Of a stretch of 64,000 bases of DNA, positions 38,622-47,038 are shown piece after piece. Source of the stretch: Natroniella sp046097105 (GTDB lineage: Bacteria; Bacillota; Halanaerobiia; Halobacteroidales; Halobacteroidaceae); the NCBI RefSeq assembly GCF_046097105.1, contig NZ_CP175562.1, positions 372,001 to 436,000 on the forward strand, given 5' to 3'. The notes under the pieces are model-generated. The model did no database searches. It was not told the origin of the DNA and saw only the letters and a program-made list of their open reading frames with translations. Each line of letters opens with the position of its first letter. Within the stretch, counting starts at the first letter, position 1. Made by a program: the position numbers and the translations under genes.

Positions 38622-38884
38622 GTAATAAATTTAAAAGGGAAGTTTGCATAAGATTAAGGAAACTGCTAAGTTTCTTCTTGTGGCAGCGCGGTCCCGCCAC
38701 TGTAAATGATGGAATTGCTTCTTTGTGATTGTCACCTGATTACCAATTTAAATAATCGGGGAAGGCTGAAGAAGCTAAGTTATAAGCCAGGAAACCTGCC
38801 TATTTAACTAGTAACTTTTAAAGTTGCGGAGTGGATGATGGAAAAGTCCACAACCTTTCTAAGGAAGGTTGTGGACTTTTTTCT
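38622..38884 (+). promoter_or_regulatory. cobalamin riboswitch 1 with terminator (cobT)
   Basis: The aptamer core shows GGCAGCGCGGTCCCGCCACTG (38682-38701 and following base) and the B12 box AAGCCAGGAAACCTGCC (about 38783-38800). The expression platform ends in a strong hairpin, AAGTCCACAACCTT (38844-38857) with its complement at 38865-38878 and a T-run. Adenosylcobalamin binding should cause termination before cobT. Confidence 0.92.
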
Positions 38885-38942
38885 AGTTTAAATATGTAGA
38901 GGAGTAATAATAACATAATTGCCTAAGGATAAATATTAGATT

Positions 38943-39107
38943 ATTACAAAATAGTTCCAGTGTATGTAGATATGGTTTGTATGGTTTTCACGAAGAGTCT
39001 TAGTTTGTAAGACTCGTAGGATTCGTGTTAGTAAAAAAGCAAGGTCAAAACCCTTTGTTTTAGAAGGTTTAAGGGACTTGAACTTCACAGGCATAGACTA
39101 CTGACAC
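38943..39107 (+). repeat. dispersed repeat family A, copy 2
   Basis: About 165 bp matching 1545-1704, with GTAGATATGG, GGTTTTCACGAAGAG, TTTGTAAGACTCGTAGGAT and a terminal CTGACAC. It lies between the riboswitch terminator and the cobT ribosome binding site. Confidence 0.75.
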
Positions 39108-39154
39108 TATATATCAATATTGTTCAAAAAGATAAAAAGAAAGGGTTGATAATA

Positions 39155-40207
39155 ATGGAATTATTAGAACAAACAGTAGCTAGGATTGAAGGATTAAATG
39201 AAGAGAAGATGGAGGAAGCTCAAGATAGGTTAGATAGCTTAATTAAGCCCCCAGGGAGTTTAGGAAAGTTAGAGGAGATTGCCGTTAAGTTAGCAGGAAT
39301 AAAAGGAGAGGTTTTTACAGAGGTTGATCAGAAGGTACATATTATTATGGCTGGTGATCATGGAGTAGTAGAAGAAGGAGTCAGCACCTGCTTATCAGAT
39401 GTAACTACTCAAATGGTCTATAATTTTTTAAATGGTGGTGCAGCTGTTAATGTCTTAGCTAGACAGGTTGGGGCCAAAGTTAAAGTCGTTGATATTGGTG
39501 TAATTAATGATATAGAAGTTGATGGAATAATCAGTAGAAAGGTGAAAGCAGGAACAGATAATTTCCTTAATGGGCCAGCAATGTCACGATCAGAAGCAGT
39601 TTGTAGTATAGAAGTAGGGATTGAAATTGTAGAAGAGTTGATTGCAGATGGTGCAAGTTTGATTGGAACTGGAGAGATGGGTATTGGTAATACAACAGCT
39701 AGTAGTGCAATTATAGCGGCAGTTACAGACCTATCATTAGATCAGCTGGTTGGTCGAGGGACTGGGATTGATGATCAAAAGTTGGCCAAAAAGAAGGAGG
39801 TTATTGCCCAAGCATTAGAGATAAATCAGCCTGATAGTGAGGATGGAATTGATATTCTAACCAAGGTTGGTGGTTTAGAAATAGGTGGTTTAGTTGGGGT
39901 TATTTTAGGAGCTAGTGCGAAAAAGACTCCTGTGATGATAGATGGTTTGATTTCAGCAGCCGCAGCTGTAATTGCTCATAGACTGGAGCCTAAAGTAAGT
40001 AATTACTTGATTCCATCCCATAGATCTGTTGAACCAGGTCATATTAGAATGTATGAAATATTAGATCTAGAACCGATGTTGGAGATGGATATGCGTTTAG
40101 GCGAAGGAACTGGAGCAGTATTAGGAATGGAGTTAGTTGAAGCAGCGACGAGAATTATCAGTCAAATGGCTACTTTTGAAGAGGCTGGAGTTATTCTTAA
40201 TAAATAA
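39155..40207 (+). CDS. cobT: nicotinate-nucleotide:dimethylbenzimidazole phosphoribosyltransferase
   Basis: CobT activates the lower ligand base of cobalamin to its alpha-ribotide. The 350-aa protein has LDSLIKPPGSLGKLEEIA at the N-terminus, the MAGDHGVVEEGVS motif, GEMGIGNTTASSAI, and the catalytic-glutamate region SHRSVEPGH. ATG 39155 is preferred, with AAAGGG 9 nt upstream; the TTG at 39146 is too close to it. It stands apart from the main cob operon and has its own riboswitch. A terminator closes it. Confidence 0.96.
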   Translation: MELLEQTVARIEGLNEEKMEEAQDRLDSLIKPPGSLGKLEEIAVKLAGIKGEVFTEVDQKVHIIMAGDHGVVEEGVSTCLSDVTTQMVYNFLNGGAAVNVLARQVGAKVKVVDIGVINDIEVDGIISRKVKAGTDNFLNGPAMSRSEAVCSIEVGIEIVEELIADGASLIGTGEMGIGNTTASSAIIAAVTDLSLDQLVGRGTGIDDQKLAKKKEVIAQALEINQPDSEDGIDILTKVGGLEIGGLVGVILGASAKKTPVMIDGLISAAAAVIAHRLEPKVSNYLIPSHRSVEPGHIRMYEILDLEPMLEMDMRLGEGTGAVLGMELVEAATRIISQMATFEEAGVILNK

Positions 40208-40327
40208 AGAGGAATTATATAATGAAGATTTAAGTTAATATAGAGGTTAGTATAAATGATTTTAGGGATACTAAAGAGAAGGTGTTATTGGTAATTATAT
40301 CTAATCATTTTAATTTATTAAGTTCTT

Positions 40328-40362
40328 AGTCCCAATTCTAACTTTAGAATTGGGACTTTTTT
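40328..40362 (+). terminator. terminator after cobT
   Basis: AGTCCCAATTCTA (40328-40340) pairs with TAGAATTGGGACT (40345-40357) followed by T residues. Confidence 0.9.
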
Positions 40363-40641
40363 GCTGGGGGAGCTTTTGACGAATAGAAAGGGAAATTAAT
40401 TATTATAGAGAATAATGACTATTATAAGCAATAAACGCAGAGTGAGAAAATTAGTTTGATTTACTTGAAAATGATCAAAAAAGAGAATAGTTAAAGAAGG
40501 TTTATAAAATAATATAGTAATAAAAAATATCTGTTTTAGGGGATATTTGATATCAAAAAATATTAAATTAGGCAGGGAGGCTACTGTTTTCTTATTTCTA
40601 AATATTAAGCAAGAAGCTGATAAAGGAGGTAGTGAATAAGG
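40363..40641. other. intergenic region before mscS
   Basis: No gene is convincing in this 279-bp stretch. A possible promoter, TTGACG (40376) with TATTAT (40401) and a wide 19-bp spacer, may drive the mscS-nikR pair. Confidence 0.35.
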
Positions 40642-41508
40642 ATGGAATCCTTTGATTTTAGTGAGCCTGTAGTTCAAAAGATATTATTTTCAGTTGGATT
40701 TATAGTTTTTAATTACTTTATTACTTTCTGGGTGATAAGATTTATTAATAGTAAAGTAGATGATTTTAAAAGACGTCATCGAAGTAGACGTTATACTTAT
40801 TATTTAGCTACTTTAATAACTTTTATGATCTTAGTTTTAATTTGGGCTGATAGAACAGATACAATAACTACTTATTTAGGTTTTTTATCAGCTGGATTAG
40901 CCTTGGCTTTGCATGATGTTATCTTAAATTTAGCTGGTTGGGTCTTGATTATATTACGTCGTCCGTTTGGTCTTGGTGATCGGATTGAATGGGATGGTGT
41001 TAAAGGTGATGTAATCGATGTTCGAGTTTTTTATACATCCTTATTGGAAGTAGGAAATTGGGTTGATTCTGATCAGAGTACAGGTCGGATAGTACATATT
41101 CCAAATAGCAATATTTTTCGTGAATCTTTATTTAATTATACACGTGGTTTTGAATATCTGTGGAATGAAATTAAGTTTTTAGTTACCTATGAAAGTGATT
41201 GGGAAAAAGCTAAAGAGATTATTTTAGAAACTGCCCAGCAAGAAGGAGAAGAGATACAGGAATTGGCAAAAAGAAAGATTAAAGCAATGTCTAAACGTTA
41301 TATGATCAAATATAGTAAATTTTCTCCAATTGTTTATTTGAATATTGCAGATAGTGGAGTAGAGATAACTTTGCGCTATCTAACGACAGTTAGGCGAAGA
41401 AGGGTAATTCAGAGTCGAGTCAATGAGATCATTTTAAAAAAGTTTGAACAAGAAGCGGAGGTTGATTTTGCTTACCCAACAACTCGTCTTTATACTACCG
41501 AAGAATAG
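40642..41508 (+). CDS. MscS-family mechanosensitive channel
   Basis: A 288-aa small-conductance mechanosensitive channel homologue that would release solutes on hypo-osmotic shock. Three membrane segments lie at about 12-32, 54-74 and 79-115. The third is the pore helix, with LGFLSAGLALALHDVILNLAGWVLI. The cytoplasmic beta domain follows with RRPFGLGDRIEWDGVKGDVIDV and IPNSNIF. A basic RRHRSRR loop separates the first two segments. AAAGGAGG lies 11 nt before ATG 40642. The next gene, nikR, begins 11 bp after its stop. Confidence 0.9.
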   Translation: MESFDFSEPVVQKILFSVGFIVFNYFITFWVIRFINSKVDDFKRRHRSRRYTYYLATLITFMILVLIWADRTDTITTYLGFLSAGLALALHDVILNLAGWVLIILRRPFGLGDRIEWDGVKGDVIDVRVFYTSLLEVGNWVDSDQSTGRIVHIPNSNIFRESLFNYTRGFEYLWNEIKFLVTYESDWEKAKEIILETAQQEGEEIQELAKRKIKAMSKRYMIKYSKFSPIVYLNIADSGVEITLRYLTTVRRRRVIQSRVNEIILKKFEQEAEVDFAYPTTRLYTTEE

Positions 41509-41519
41509 GAGAGATGAAA

Positions 41520-41933
41520 ATGTCTGATTTAATTAGATTTGGAGTATCTATTGATCAGAAACTGCTGGAGAAGTATGACCAGTTGATTGAAGATGGTTAT
41601 ACAAATCGTTCTGAAGCAATTCGTGATTTAATTAGGGATAAGATTGTAGAAGAGAAATGTCAAAATAAAGAGGAAGAGGTTGTAGGAACTTTGACTCTAT
41701 TTTATGTTCATCATAAACGAGGAATAACTGAGAAGATGATGTCAATTCAGCATGATTACCATTATTTATTTAAGTCTAATCTTCATTTGCACTTGTCTCA
41801 CCATCTTTGTTTAGAGGTGATTATAGTAGAAGGTAAAAGAGAGGAGTTAAATGAAGTAACTCAGAAATTAATCGGGTTAAAAGGGGTTAAGCATGGTAAA
41901 TTGACAGTTTCTGCAATTGATGAATCTTTATGA
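41520..41933 (+). CDS. nikR: nickel-responsive regulator NikR
   Basis: A ribbon-helix-helix repressor with an ACT-like nickel-binding domain that shuts off nickel uptake genes. The RHH domain is residues 1-45 (LIRFGVSIDQKLLEKYD). The four nickel ligands known in E. coli (H76, H87, H89, C95) have counterparts H78, H89, H91 and C97 at identical spacing. ATG 41520 is preferred over 41514 because AGGAGA lies 6 nt upstream. It is probably cotranscribed with the MscS gene. Its likely target is nikABC downstream. Confidence 0.94.
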   Translation: MSDLIRFGVSIDQKLLEKYDQLIEDGYTNRSEAIRDLIRDKIVEEKCQNKEEEVVGTLTLFYVHHKRGITEKMMSIQHDYHYLFKSNLHLHLSHHLCLEVIIVEGKREELNEVTQKLIGLKGVKHGKLTVSAIDESL

Positions 41934-42053
41934 TCGAAGTAGTAGCTAGTAGCTGATAATTAGGCTTGTTATTTTGAACTAGATTAATTTAGAAAAAATA
42001 AAAAATTAATCTTAAAAGCAGGAGTTATAGAAGAGATCAAGAATATACAATTT

Positions 42054-42071
42054 AATAACACGAATGTTATT
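42054..42071 (+). promoter_or_regulatory. inverted repeat, possible operator
   Basis: AATAACA-CGAA-TGTTATT is a perfect 7-bp inverted repeat with a 4-bp centre between nikR and the riboswitch of nikA. It could be a regulator site, but the family is unknown. Confidence 0.35.
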
Positions 42072-42112
42072 TTTATGTTACAGAGTGTGTTTTTTAGTTG
42101 CATCATCATACT

Positions 42113-42141
42113 TTATCTTTAAAGAATTAGTTTAAAGATAA
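42113..42141 (+). promoter_or_regulatory. inverted repeat, possible NikR operator or hairpin
   Basis: TTATCTTTAAA-GAATTAG-TTTAAAGATAA is a perfect 11-bp inverted repeat. Just outside it lie CATACT (42107-42112) and AGTATG (42151-42158 region). There is no T-run, so a terminator is unlikely. Confidence 0.35.
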
Positions 42142-42229
42142 GAGAGTCAAATAGTATGTTAAATTTCTAAGAAAGAAGGTTGTGTTCTTTAATATAGAAT
42201 TAAATGGTTAAACAATAGAAAAATTAATG

Positions 42230-42560
42230 ATTAGGTGCCTTTGATTAAGGTCAAAGGAGAATAGGGAATCAGGTGTAAATCCTGAGCGGTCCCGCCACTG
42301 TAACTGGTATAAAAATCTAAGAGCGGATTTTTTCACTACGAAGGGTTTAAAGAGCTTGGAGAGGAATGTTTAAGGACTTAGTAAAACCACTTGGATACTT
42401 AACTGTCTAGGGAAGGTGAAGTCTTTATAGCCAGAAGTCAGGAGACCTGCCTAATTGTTTAACCTACTAGATCTTCGATTGTAAGAGGAGTAGGTAATTA
42501 GCCTTAGTCTGTCTAATTATCCTCAATTTTGTTATCAAGATTGAGGATTTTATTTTTATT
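42230..42560 (+). promoter_or_regulatory. cobalamin riboswitch 2 with terminator (nikABC)
   Basis: The aptamer has GGGAATCAGGTGTAAATCC, GCGGTCCCGCCACTGTAA and the B12 box AGTCAGGAGACCTGCC (about 42436-42451). The arm between the last two is long, about 130 nt. The platform can fold as GGTAATTAG pairing with CTAATTATCC, or as a terminator ATCCTCAAT (42519-42527)/ATTGAGGAT (42540-42548) with a T-rich tail. The gene it controls is a metal-type ABC importer. Confidence 0.92.
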
Positions 42561-42585
42561 GAATAAAAAATCAGGAGGCAATAAA

Positions 42586-44142
42586 GTGAAATCTAACAAA
42601 AAAGTAAGTGTTTTGGTAGTAGTCTTGGCAATACTATTGTTATTAATTAGTGGTTGTACTCAAATTGTTAGTCAACAAGAGGTGGAAGATAAAGAAGCAT
42701 TAACTGTAGGAATGGCTTTTGAACCAGGAAATTTAGATCCGGCAGAAGGTTGGAATGGCTGGTTTAGTGTACAGAGTGGAATGGGCCAAACCCTATTTAG
42801 GTTAACAGAGGAGATGGTTTTGAAACCTTGGTTGGCTAAATCATGGAATCAGATTGATCAACTAACTTGGAAGATTGAACTACATGAGGGAATTAAGTTT
42901 CATAATGGTGAATTAGTAGATGCTATGGCTGTTAAGAATTCTTTAGAAAGAACTTTAGAGGTTAATAATAGAGCAGAAGGTTTATTGAGAATAGATTCTA
43001 TTGAGGTTAAATCTGATAGTCAATTGCTAATTTCAACAACTGAACCGAATCCAGCTTTAGCTAATTATTTGGCCGATCCAATGACAGTAGTTGTTAATGC
43101 TGCTGAGGCTGAGAGAGTAGGAGAAGATTTTGCTCAACGGCCAGTCTTAACGGGACCTTATCAATTACGAGATTATAAGAAAGATGTACAGATTGTTGTA
43201 GAGAGAAATAATGATTATTGGGGGCCGACAGCTCAGCTAGAAGGGATAACTTTCAAGTTCATCTCTGATGAGATGGGCCGAGTAATGGCCTTTCAAGCGG
43301 GAGAAATTGATATTGCTCAAAATGTTCCAACAAGTAGTATTGCAAATCTTGAGCAACAAGATGGGTTGAATGTATTATCAGATTCATCTTTGCGAACTCA
43401 TCTTCTTTATTTAAATCTTAAACGAGCACCTTTCAGTGATTTGAATGTACGAAGAGCAATTAATAAGGTAGTAGATAGAGAAGCATTGGCTGAAAGTGTA
43501 ATGGAAGGGGGAGCAATTGCAGGTGTTGGCCCGTTTCCATTGGTACTACCTTTTGGAGGAGAAGAACTTGAGGGTTATGATTATGATTTAGAAGAAGCTA
43601 GTAGGTTATTAGAAGAAGCTGGCTGGGAATTGAATTCTGATGGAATTAGAGAAAAAGATGGTCAAGAGTTAGAATTGGAGTTATACACTTATGATGCTCG
43701 ACCAGAATTACCGATAATTGCAGAGGTAGTCCAAGCACAATTAAAAGAGGTAGGAGTAGATGTTGCAATTAGAGTAGTAGAGAATATAACTAATGTTTTA
43801 CAAGATGGAAGTTATGATTTAGCTATGTATAGTATGAATACTGCTCCAACTGCTGATCCAGGTTATTTTCTAGAGCTAGTATTTCAAGCAGAGACTTCCT
43901 CTAATTTCAATAACTTTGGTAGCTATAAAGCAGATCAGTTAATTTCTCAACTAAGTTCAACTTTTGAATTAGAAAAGAGAAATCGATTGGCCCGGCAAGT
44001 TCAAGAAATAATCTTAGCAGAGGCTGCTCATCTTTTTTTAGTTTATCCAACGATTAATATGGGAGTTAGCGATCAAGTAACTGGGTATCAAGTCCATCCT
44101 TCTGAATTTTATCTAGTCAATGAAAACTTAAATCTAGAGTAA
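42586..44142 (+). CDS. nikA: nickel/peptide-type ABC transporter substrate-binding lipoprotein
   Basis: A 518-aa family 5 solute-binding protein (Opp/Nik type). The signal peptide ends in the lipobox ISGC, with C24 as the lipidated residue. Motifs include FEPGNLDPAEGWNGW, the WKIELHEGIKFHNGE stretch, the GPYQLRDYK region, and LNVRRAINKVVDREALAE. GTG 42586 is chosen because AGGAGG lies 7 nt upstream; the earlier in-frame start at 42529 lies in the riboswitch terminator. Control by a B12 riboswitch and proximity to nikR point to Ni or Co rather than peptide. The metal specificity is inference. Confidence 0.85.
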   Translation: MKSNKKVSVLVVVLAILLLLISGCTQIVSQQEVEDKEALTVGMAFEPGNLDPAEGWNGWFSVQSGMGQTLFRLTEEMVLKPWLAKSWNQIDQLTWKIELHEGIKFHNGELVDAMAVKNSLERTLEVNNRAEGLLRIDSIEVKSDSQLLISTTEPNPALANYLADPMTVVVNAAEAERVGEDFAQRPVLTGPYQLRDYKKDVQIVVERNNDYWGPTAQLEGITFKFISDEMGRVMAFQAGEIDIAQNVPTSSIANLEQQDGLNVLSDSSLRTHLLYLNLKRAPFSDLNVRRAINKVVDREALAESVMEGGAIAGVGPFPLVLPFGGEELEGYDYDLEEASRLLEEAGWELNSDGIREKDGQELELELYTYDARPELPIIAEVVQAQLKEVGVDVAIRVVENITNVLQDGSYDLAMYSMNTAPTADPGYFLELVFQAETSSNFNNFGSYKADQLISQLSSTFELEKRNRLARQVQEIILAEAAHLFLVYPTINMGVSDQVTGYQVHPSEFYLVNENLNLE

Positions 44143-44164
44143 GAATAATAGGAGGGTCAAATTT

Positions 44165-45103
44165 GTGCTGAAATACTTACTAAAAAAAGTTATCCATTTG
44201 ATATTAGTAATGTTAGCAGTATCAATTCTGGTCTTTATTTCAATTAGAGTTATTCCAGGTGATTCAGCTGAAGTTATCTTACGGGCCAATGGAATAGAGC
44301 CGACTGTTGAAGCAATAGAGGGGTTTAGAGAAGAGTTGGGACTTAATAAGTCTCTCTTAATTCAATATGTTGATTGGTTAACAGGCGTCTTGCAAGGGGA
44401 TCTTGGTAGTTCATTTATTACTGGACGACCTGTCTTAGAAGAGATTCTCTATCGCCTTCCTGCTACCTTAGAATTGGCTGCTGGTGGAGTCGTAGTGATG
44501 TTATTATTATCATTTCCAATAGGAATTTTAGCAGCAGTCTTTAAAAATACAATAAATGATCACTTTGGTCGTGTTTTAGCCTTATTAGGTGCTTCTGTAC
44601 CACCTTTTTGGTTAGGAATGATGCTAATCTATTGGTTAGGTGTTAAGCAGTCTTTTTTTCCAGTTATGGGGCGAGGTAGTTTACAACATTTAATTTTACC
44701 AGCCTTTACTTTAGGTTTGGGAATGGCAGCTGCTTATTCTCGATTATTAAGAGTTAGTATGTTAGAGGTATTAAAACAGGATTATATTCGGGTAGCTAGA
44801 GCTAAAGGATTACATGAAAGAGTTATAATCTTAAAACATGCTTTACGGAATGCATTGATCCCAGTAGTTACAGCCTTTGGGGTTAGCTTTGGCCATTTAT
44901 TAGGTGGAACTGTGATAGTAGAGACTGTCTTTACTTGGCCTGGATTGGGTAGGTTTGTTGTAGATGCAATCTTTAGTCGGGATTATCCGGTGATTCAAGC
45001 GTATGTATTAGTTATGGCATTAGTTTTTGTAATGGTTAATTTTTTAGTTGATCTTATTTATCGATTTCTTGATCCAAGGATTAGTTTTGAAAGGGGAAAT
45101 TAA
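44165..45103 (+). CDS. nikB: NikB/DppB-type ABC transporter permease
   Basis: A 312-aa inner-membrane permease with six hydrophobic segments. It carries the family landmarks LAVSILVFISIRVIPGDSA at the N-terminus, GDLGSSFITGRPV, and the EAA loop YIRVARAKGLHERVIILKHALRNALIP that contacts the ATPase. The start is GTG 44165 after GGAGGG. The 3' end overlaps nikC slightly. It works with nikA and nikC; no ATPase gene is adjacent. Confidence 0.88.
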   Translation: MLKYLLKKVIHLILVMLAVSILVFISIRVIPGDSAEVILRANGIEPTVEAIEGFREELGLNKSLLIQYVDWLTGVLQGDLGSSFITGRPVLEEILYRLPATLELAAGGVVVMLLLSFPIGILAAVFKNTINDHFGRVLALLGASVPPFWLGMMLIYWLGVKQSFFPVMGRGSLQHLILPAFTLGLGMAAAYSRLLRVSMLEVLKQDYIRVARAKGLHERVIILKHALRNALIPVVTAFGVSFGHLLGGTVIVETVFTWPGLGRFVVDAIFSRDYPVIQAYVLVMALVFVMVNFLVDLIYRFLDPRISFERGN

Positions 45104-45992
45104 AATAGAAGTTAGTGAGGAGATTCAGCAAAATCTACAAAAGAATATAGAAGAGGTAGGAAGGTTAAATTTCAACTCACAATTATTTAGTGATAAGTTA
45201 GCAATTTTAGGTTTGTTAATTATAGTGTCAATTATTATCTTAGGGGTTTTAGCTCCTTATTTAGCTCCACATGATCCTATTGAAGTTGATTTAGCTAATA
45301 GATTGCAAGCACCTAATCAAGAATTTATATTTGGGACAGATCATTTAGGTAGATGCCTTCTTTCACAAGTGTTATTTGGGATTAGAACTTCATTAGCTAT
45401 TCCTTTCTTTGTTCTATTGGCAAGTATATTGATCAGTATTTTATTAGGAACGATAGCTGGCTACTTAGGAGGTAAAATTGATGAATTAGTTATGGGAGTG
45501 ATCAATATATTGTTGGCCCTTCCTAGCTTAGTGTTGGCGTTAGCTATTGCTGGCTTATTAGGGCCAAGCTTATTAAATCTGATGATTGCTTTAGTAGCTA
45601 CTTACTGGGTCAACTATGCTCGAATTATTCGGGGATTAGTATTATCTATTAAACAGAATGAGTATATATTGGCAGCTAAAGCTTGTGGAGCTAGTGAATT
45701 AAGAATTATAGTGAAGCATATTTTACCGAATATTATCTCTCATATTATTGTTTTAGCGACCCTTGATATGGGTTATATTATAATCAGTGTTTCGAGTTTA
45801 TCTTTTTTAGGATTGGGAGCACAACCACCTACGCCTGAATGGGGAGTAATGTTAAATACTGCACGATCTTATTTTCAGTCAGCACCATGGTTAATGTTCT
45901 TTCCTGGAATGGCTATTTTATTGGTTGTCTTAGGATTTAATTTATTAGGAGATGGTCTTCGAGATATCTTTGATCCCAATGAATCGGTTTAG
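45087..45992 (+). CDS. nikC: NikC/DppC-type ABC transporter permease
   Basis: The second permease of the importer, about 301 aa, with a charged cytoplasmic N-terminus and six hydrophobic segments. GTDHLGRCLLSQVLFGIRTSL, the EAA loop YILAAKACGASELRIIVKHILPN and LSFLGLGAQPPTPEWG are typical of DppC/NikC. TTG 45087, preceded by AAGGA, overlaps nikB by 17 bp. A much earlier ATG at 45048 would overlap more and has no ribosome binding site. No nikD or nikE ATPase follows; the next gene is tupA. Confidence 0.87.
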   Translation: MKGEIKIEVSEEIQQNLQKNIEEVGRLNFNSQLFSDKLAILGLLIIVSIIILGVLAPYLAPHDPIEVDLANRLQAPNQEFIFGTDHLGRCLLSQVLFGIRTSLAIPFFVLLASILISILLGTIAGYLGGKIDELVMGVINILLALPSLVLALAIAGLLGPSLLNLMIALVATYWVNYARIIRGLVLSIKQNEYILAAKACGASELRIIVKHILPNIISHIIVLATLDMGYIIISVSSLSFLGLGAQPPTPEWGVMLNTARSYFQSAPWLMFFPGMAILLVVLGFNLLGDGLRDIFDPNESV

Positions 45993-46062
45993 AGAAGAGG
46001 AATAAACTTCATATTAATATAAAACCTAAAATAGAAAATTAAGACAAAAATTGCTATTTTAT

Positions 46063-46091
46063 TTGAATTGGAATTTAACTTATGATACTAT
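46063..46091 (+). promoter_or_regulatory. promoter of the tup operon
   Basis: TTGAAT (46063-46068) and TACTAT (46086-46091) with a 17-bp spacer. The expected start is near 46098, upstream of the ModE-like palindrome. Confidence 0.65.
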
Positions 46092-46114
46092 TTAAATAAT
46101 ACAAAATTTTAGGG

Positions 46115-46140
46115 TCGTTATGTCGAAATTAACATAATGA
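46115..46140 (+). promoter_or_regulatory. ModE-type operator in the tupA leader
   Basis: TCGTTATGT and ACATAATGA are inverted half-sites separated by 8 bp, matching at 8 of 9 positions. From memory the sequence resembles the ModE operator of E. coli modA, which has GTTATAT and ACATAAC half-sites. It lies between the promoter and the tupA start, a repressing position. The ModE-like gene at 48493 is its likely partner. Confidence 0.6.
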
Positions 46141-46160
46141 AAGATATAGGAGGTAGAAAA

Positions 46161-47006
46161 ATGAAAAGATCGATGTTAAGAAAGCTAATGCCAATGGTTT
46201 TAGTTTTAATTTTAGTTTTTGTAGTTGTAGGTTGTACAAGAGAAGAGGTAACTGAAAAATTAACCTTAGCTACTACAACGAGTACATATGATTCTGGCCT
46301 TCTGCGAGAACTTATACCGCAATTTGAATCAGAAAATGGATATGAAGTCGATATAATTGTTGTGGGTACGGGACAGGCTTTAGAGATTGGACGTAGAGGG
46401 GATGCAGATATTATCTTCGTTCATGCTGAAGAGTTGGAAAAGGAATTTGTTGCGGAAGGTTATGGAACAGAACGGACTTATGTAATGTACAATGATTTTG
46501 TAGTGTTAGGCCCTGAAAATGATCCAGCTAATATAAAAGGAACAGACGATTTGGGTGTAGCATTGCAAAAAATTGAAGAGACAGGTCTGGAAGGCGAAAG
46601 TAGCTTTGCTTCCCGTGGTGACGATTCAGGAACTCATACTAAGGAGATGAATCTCTGGGTTGCTTACGGAATAGGTGTAGATGGAGACTGGTATAATTCT
46701 TTAGGGCAGGGGATGGGTGATACTTTAATTACAGCTAATGAGATGCAAAGCTATACTCTAGCCGATAGAGGTACATTTTTATCAATGGAGGATCATTTAG
46801 CTAATTTAGATATTGTTTTTGAAGGTAATGAAGAATTATTTAATCCTTATGGAATAATTCCTATTAATCCAAATCAACATAATGTTAATTATGAAGGAGC
46901 AGAGGAGTTAGTAGAATTCTTTGTTAGAGCTGATATTCAGGAAAAAATAGGCGAGTTTGGTAAAGTTTTTTTTGAGCAGTCATTATTTTTTCCTGATGCT
47001 GATTAA
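46161..47006 (+). CDS. tupA: tungstate ABC transporter substrate-binding lipoprotein TupA
   Basis: TupA captures tungstate outside the membrane with very high affinity. The signal peptide ends in the lipobox VVGC with C25 as the lipid anchor. The TupA signature TTTSTYDSGLL follows about 10 residues later, and SRGDDSGTHTKE is the second conserved oxyanion-site motif. ATG 46161 follows AGGAGG; an upstream ATG at 46137 lies in the operator. It is the first gene of tupA-tupB-tupC-modE-like. Tungstate would serve tungsten enzymes such as aldehyde:ferredoxin oxidoreductase or formate dehydrogenase, none of which is in this window. Confidence 0.92.
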   Translation: MKRSMLRKLMPMVLVLILVFVVVGCTREEVTEKLTLATTTSTYDSGLLRELIPQFESENGYEVDIIVVGTGQALEIGRRGDADIIFVHAEELEKEFVAEGYGTERTYVMYNDFVVLGPENDPANIKGTDDLGVALQKIEETGLEGESSFASRGDDSGTHTKEMNLWVAYGIGVDGDWYNSLGQGMGDTLITANEMQSYTLADRGTFLSMEDHLANLDIVFEGNEELFNPYGIIPINPNQHNVNYEGAEELVEFFVRADIQEKIGEFGKVFFEQSLFFPDAD

Positions 47007-47038
47007 ACTTAATTAAATCTATTAATTGGAGGTTTAAA

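Noticed and set aside
40396..40677. 93-aa - strand ORF upstream of mscS
   Set aside because: Its start lies inside mscS, it has no ribosome binding site, and the composition is that of translated AT-rich spacer.
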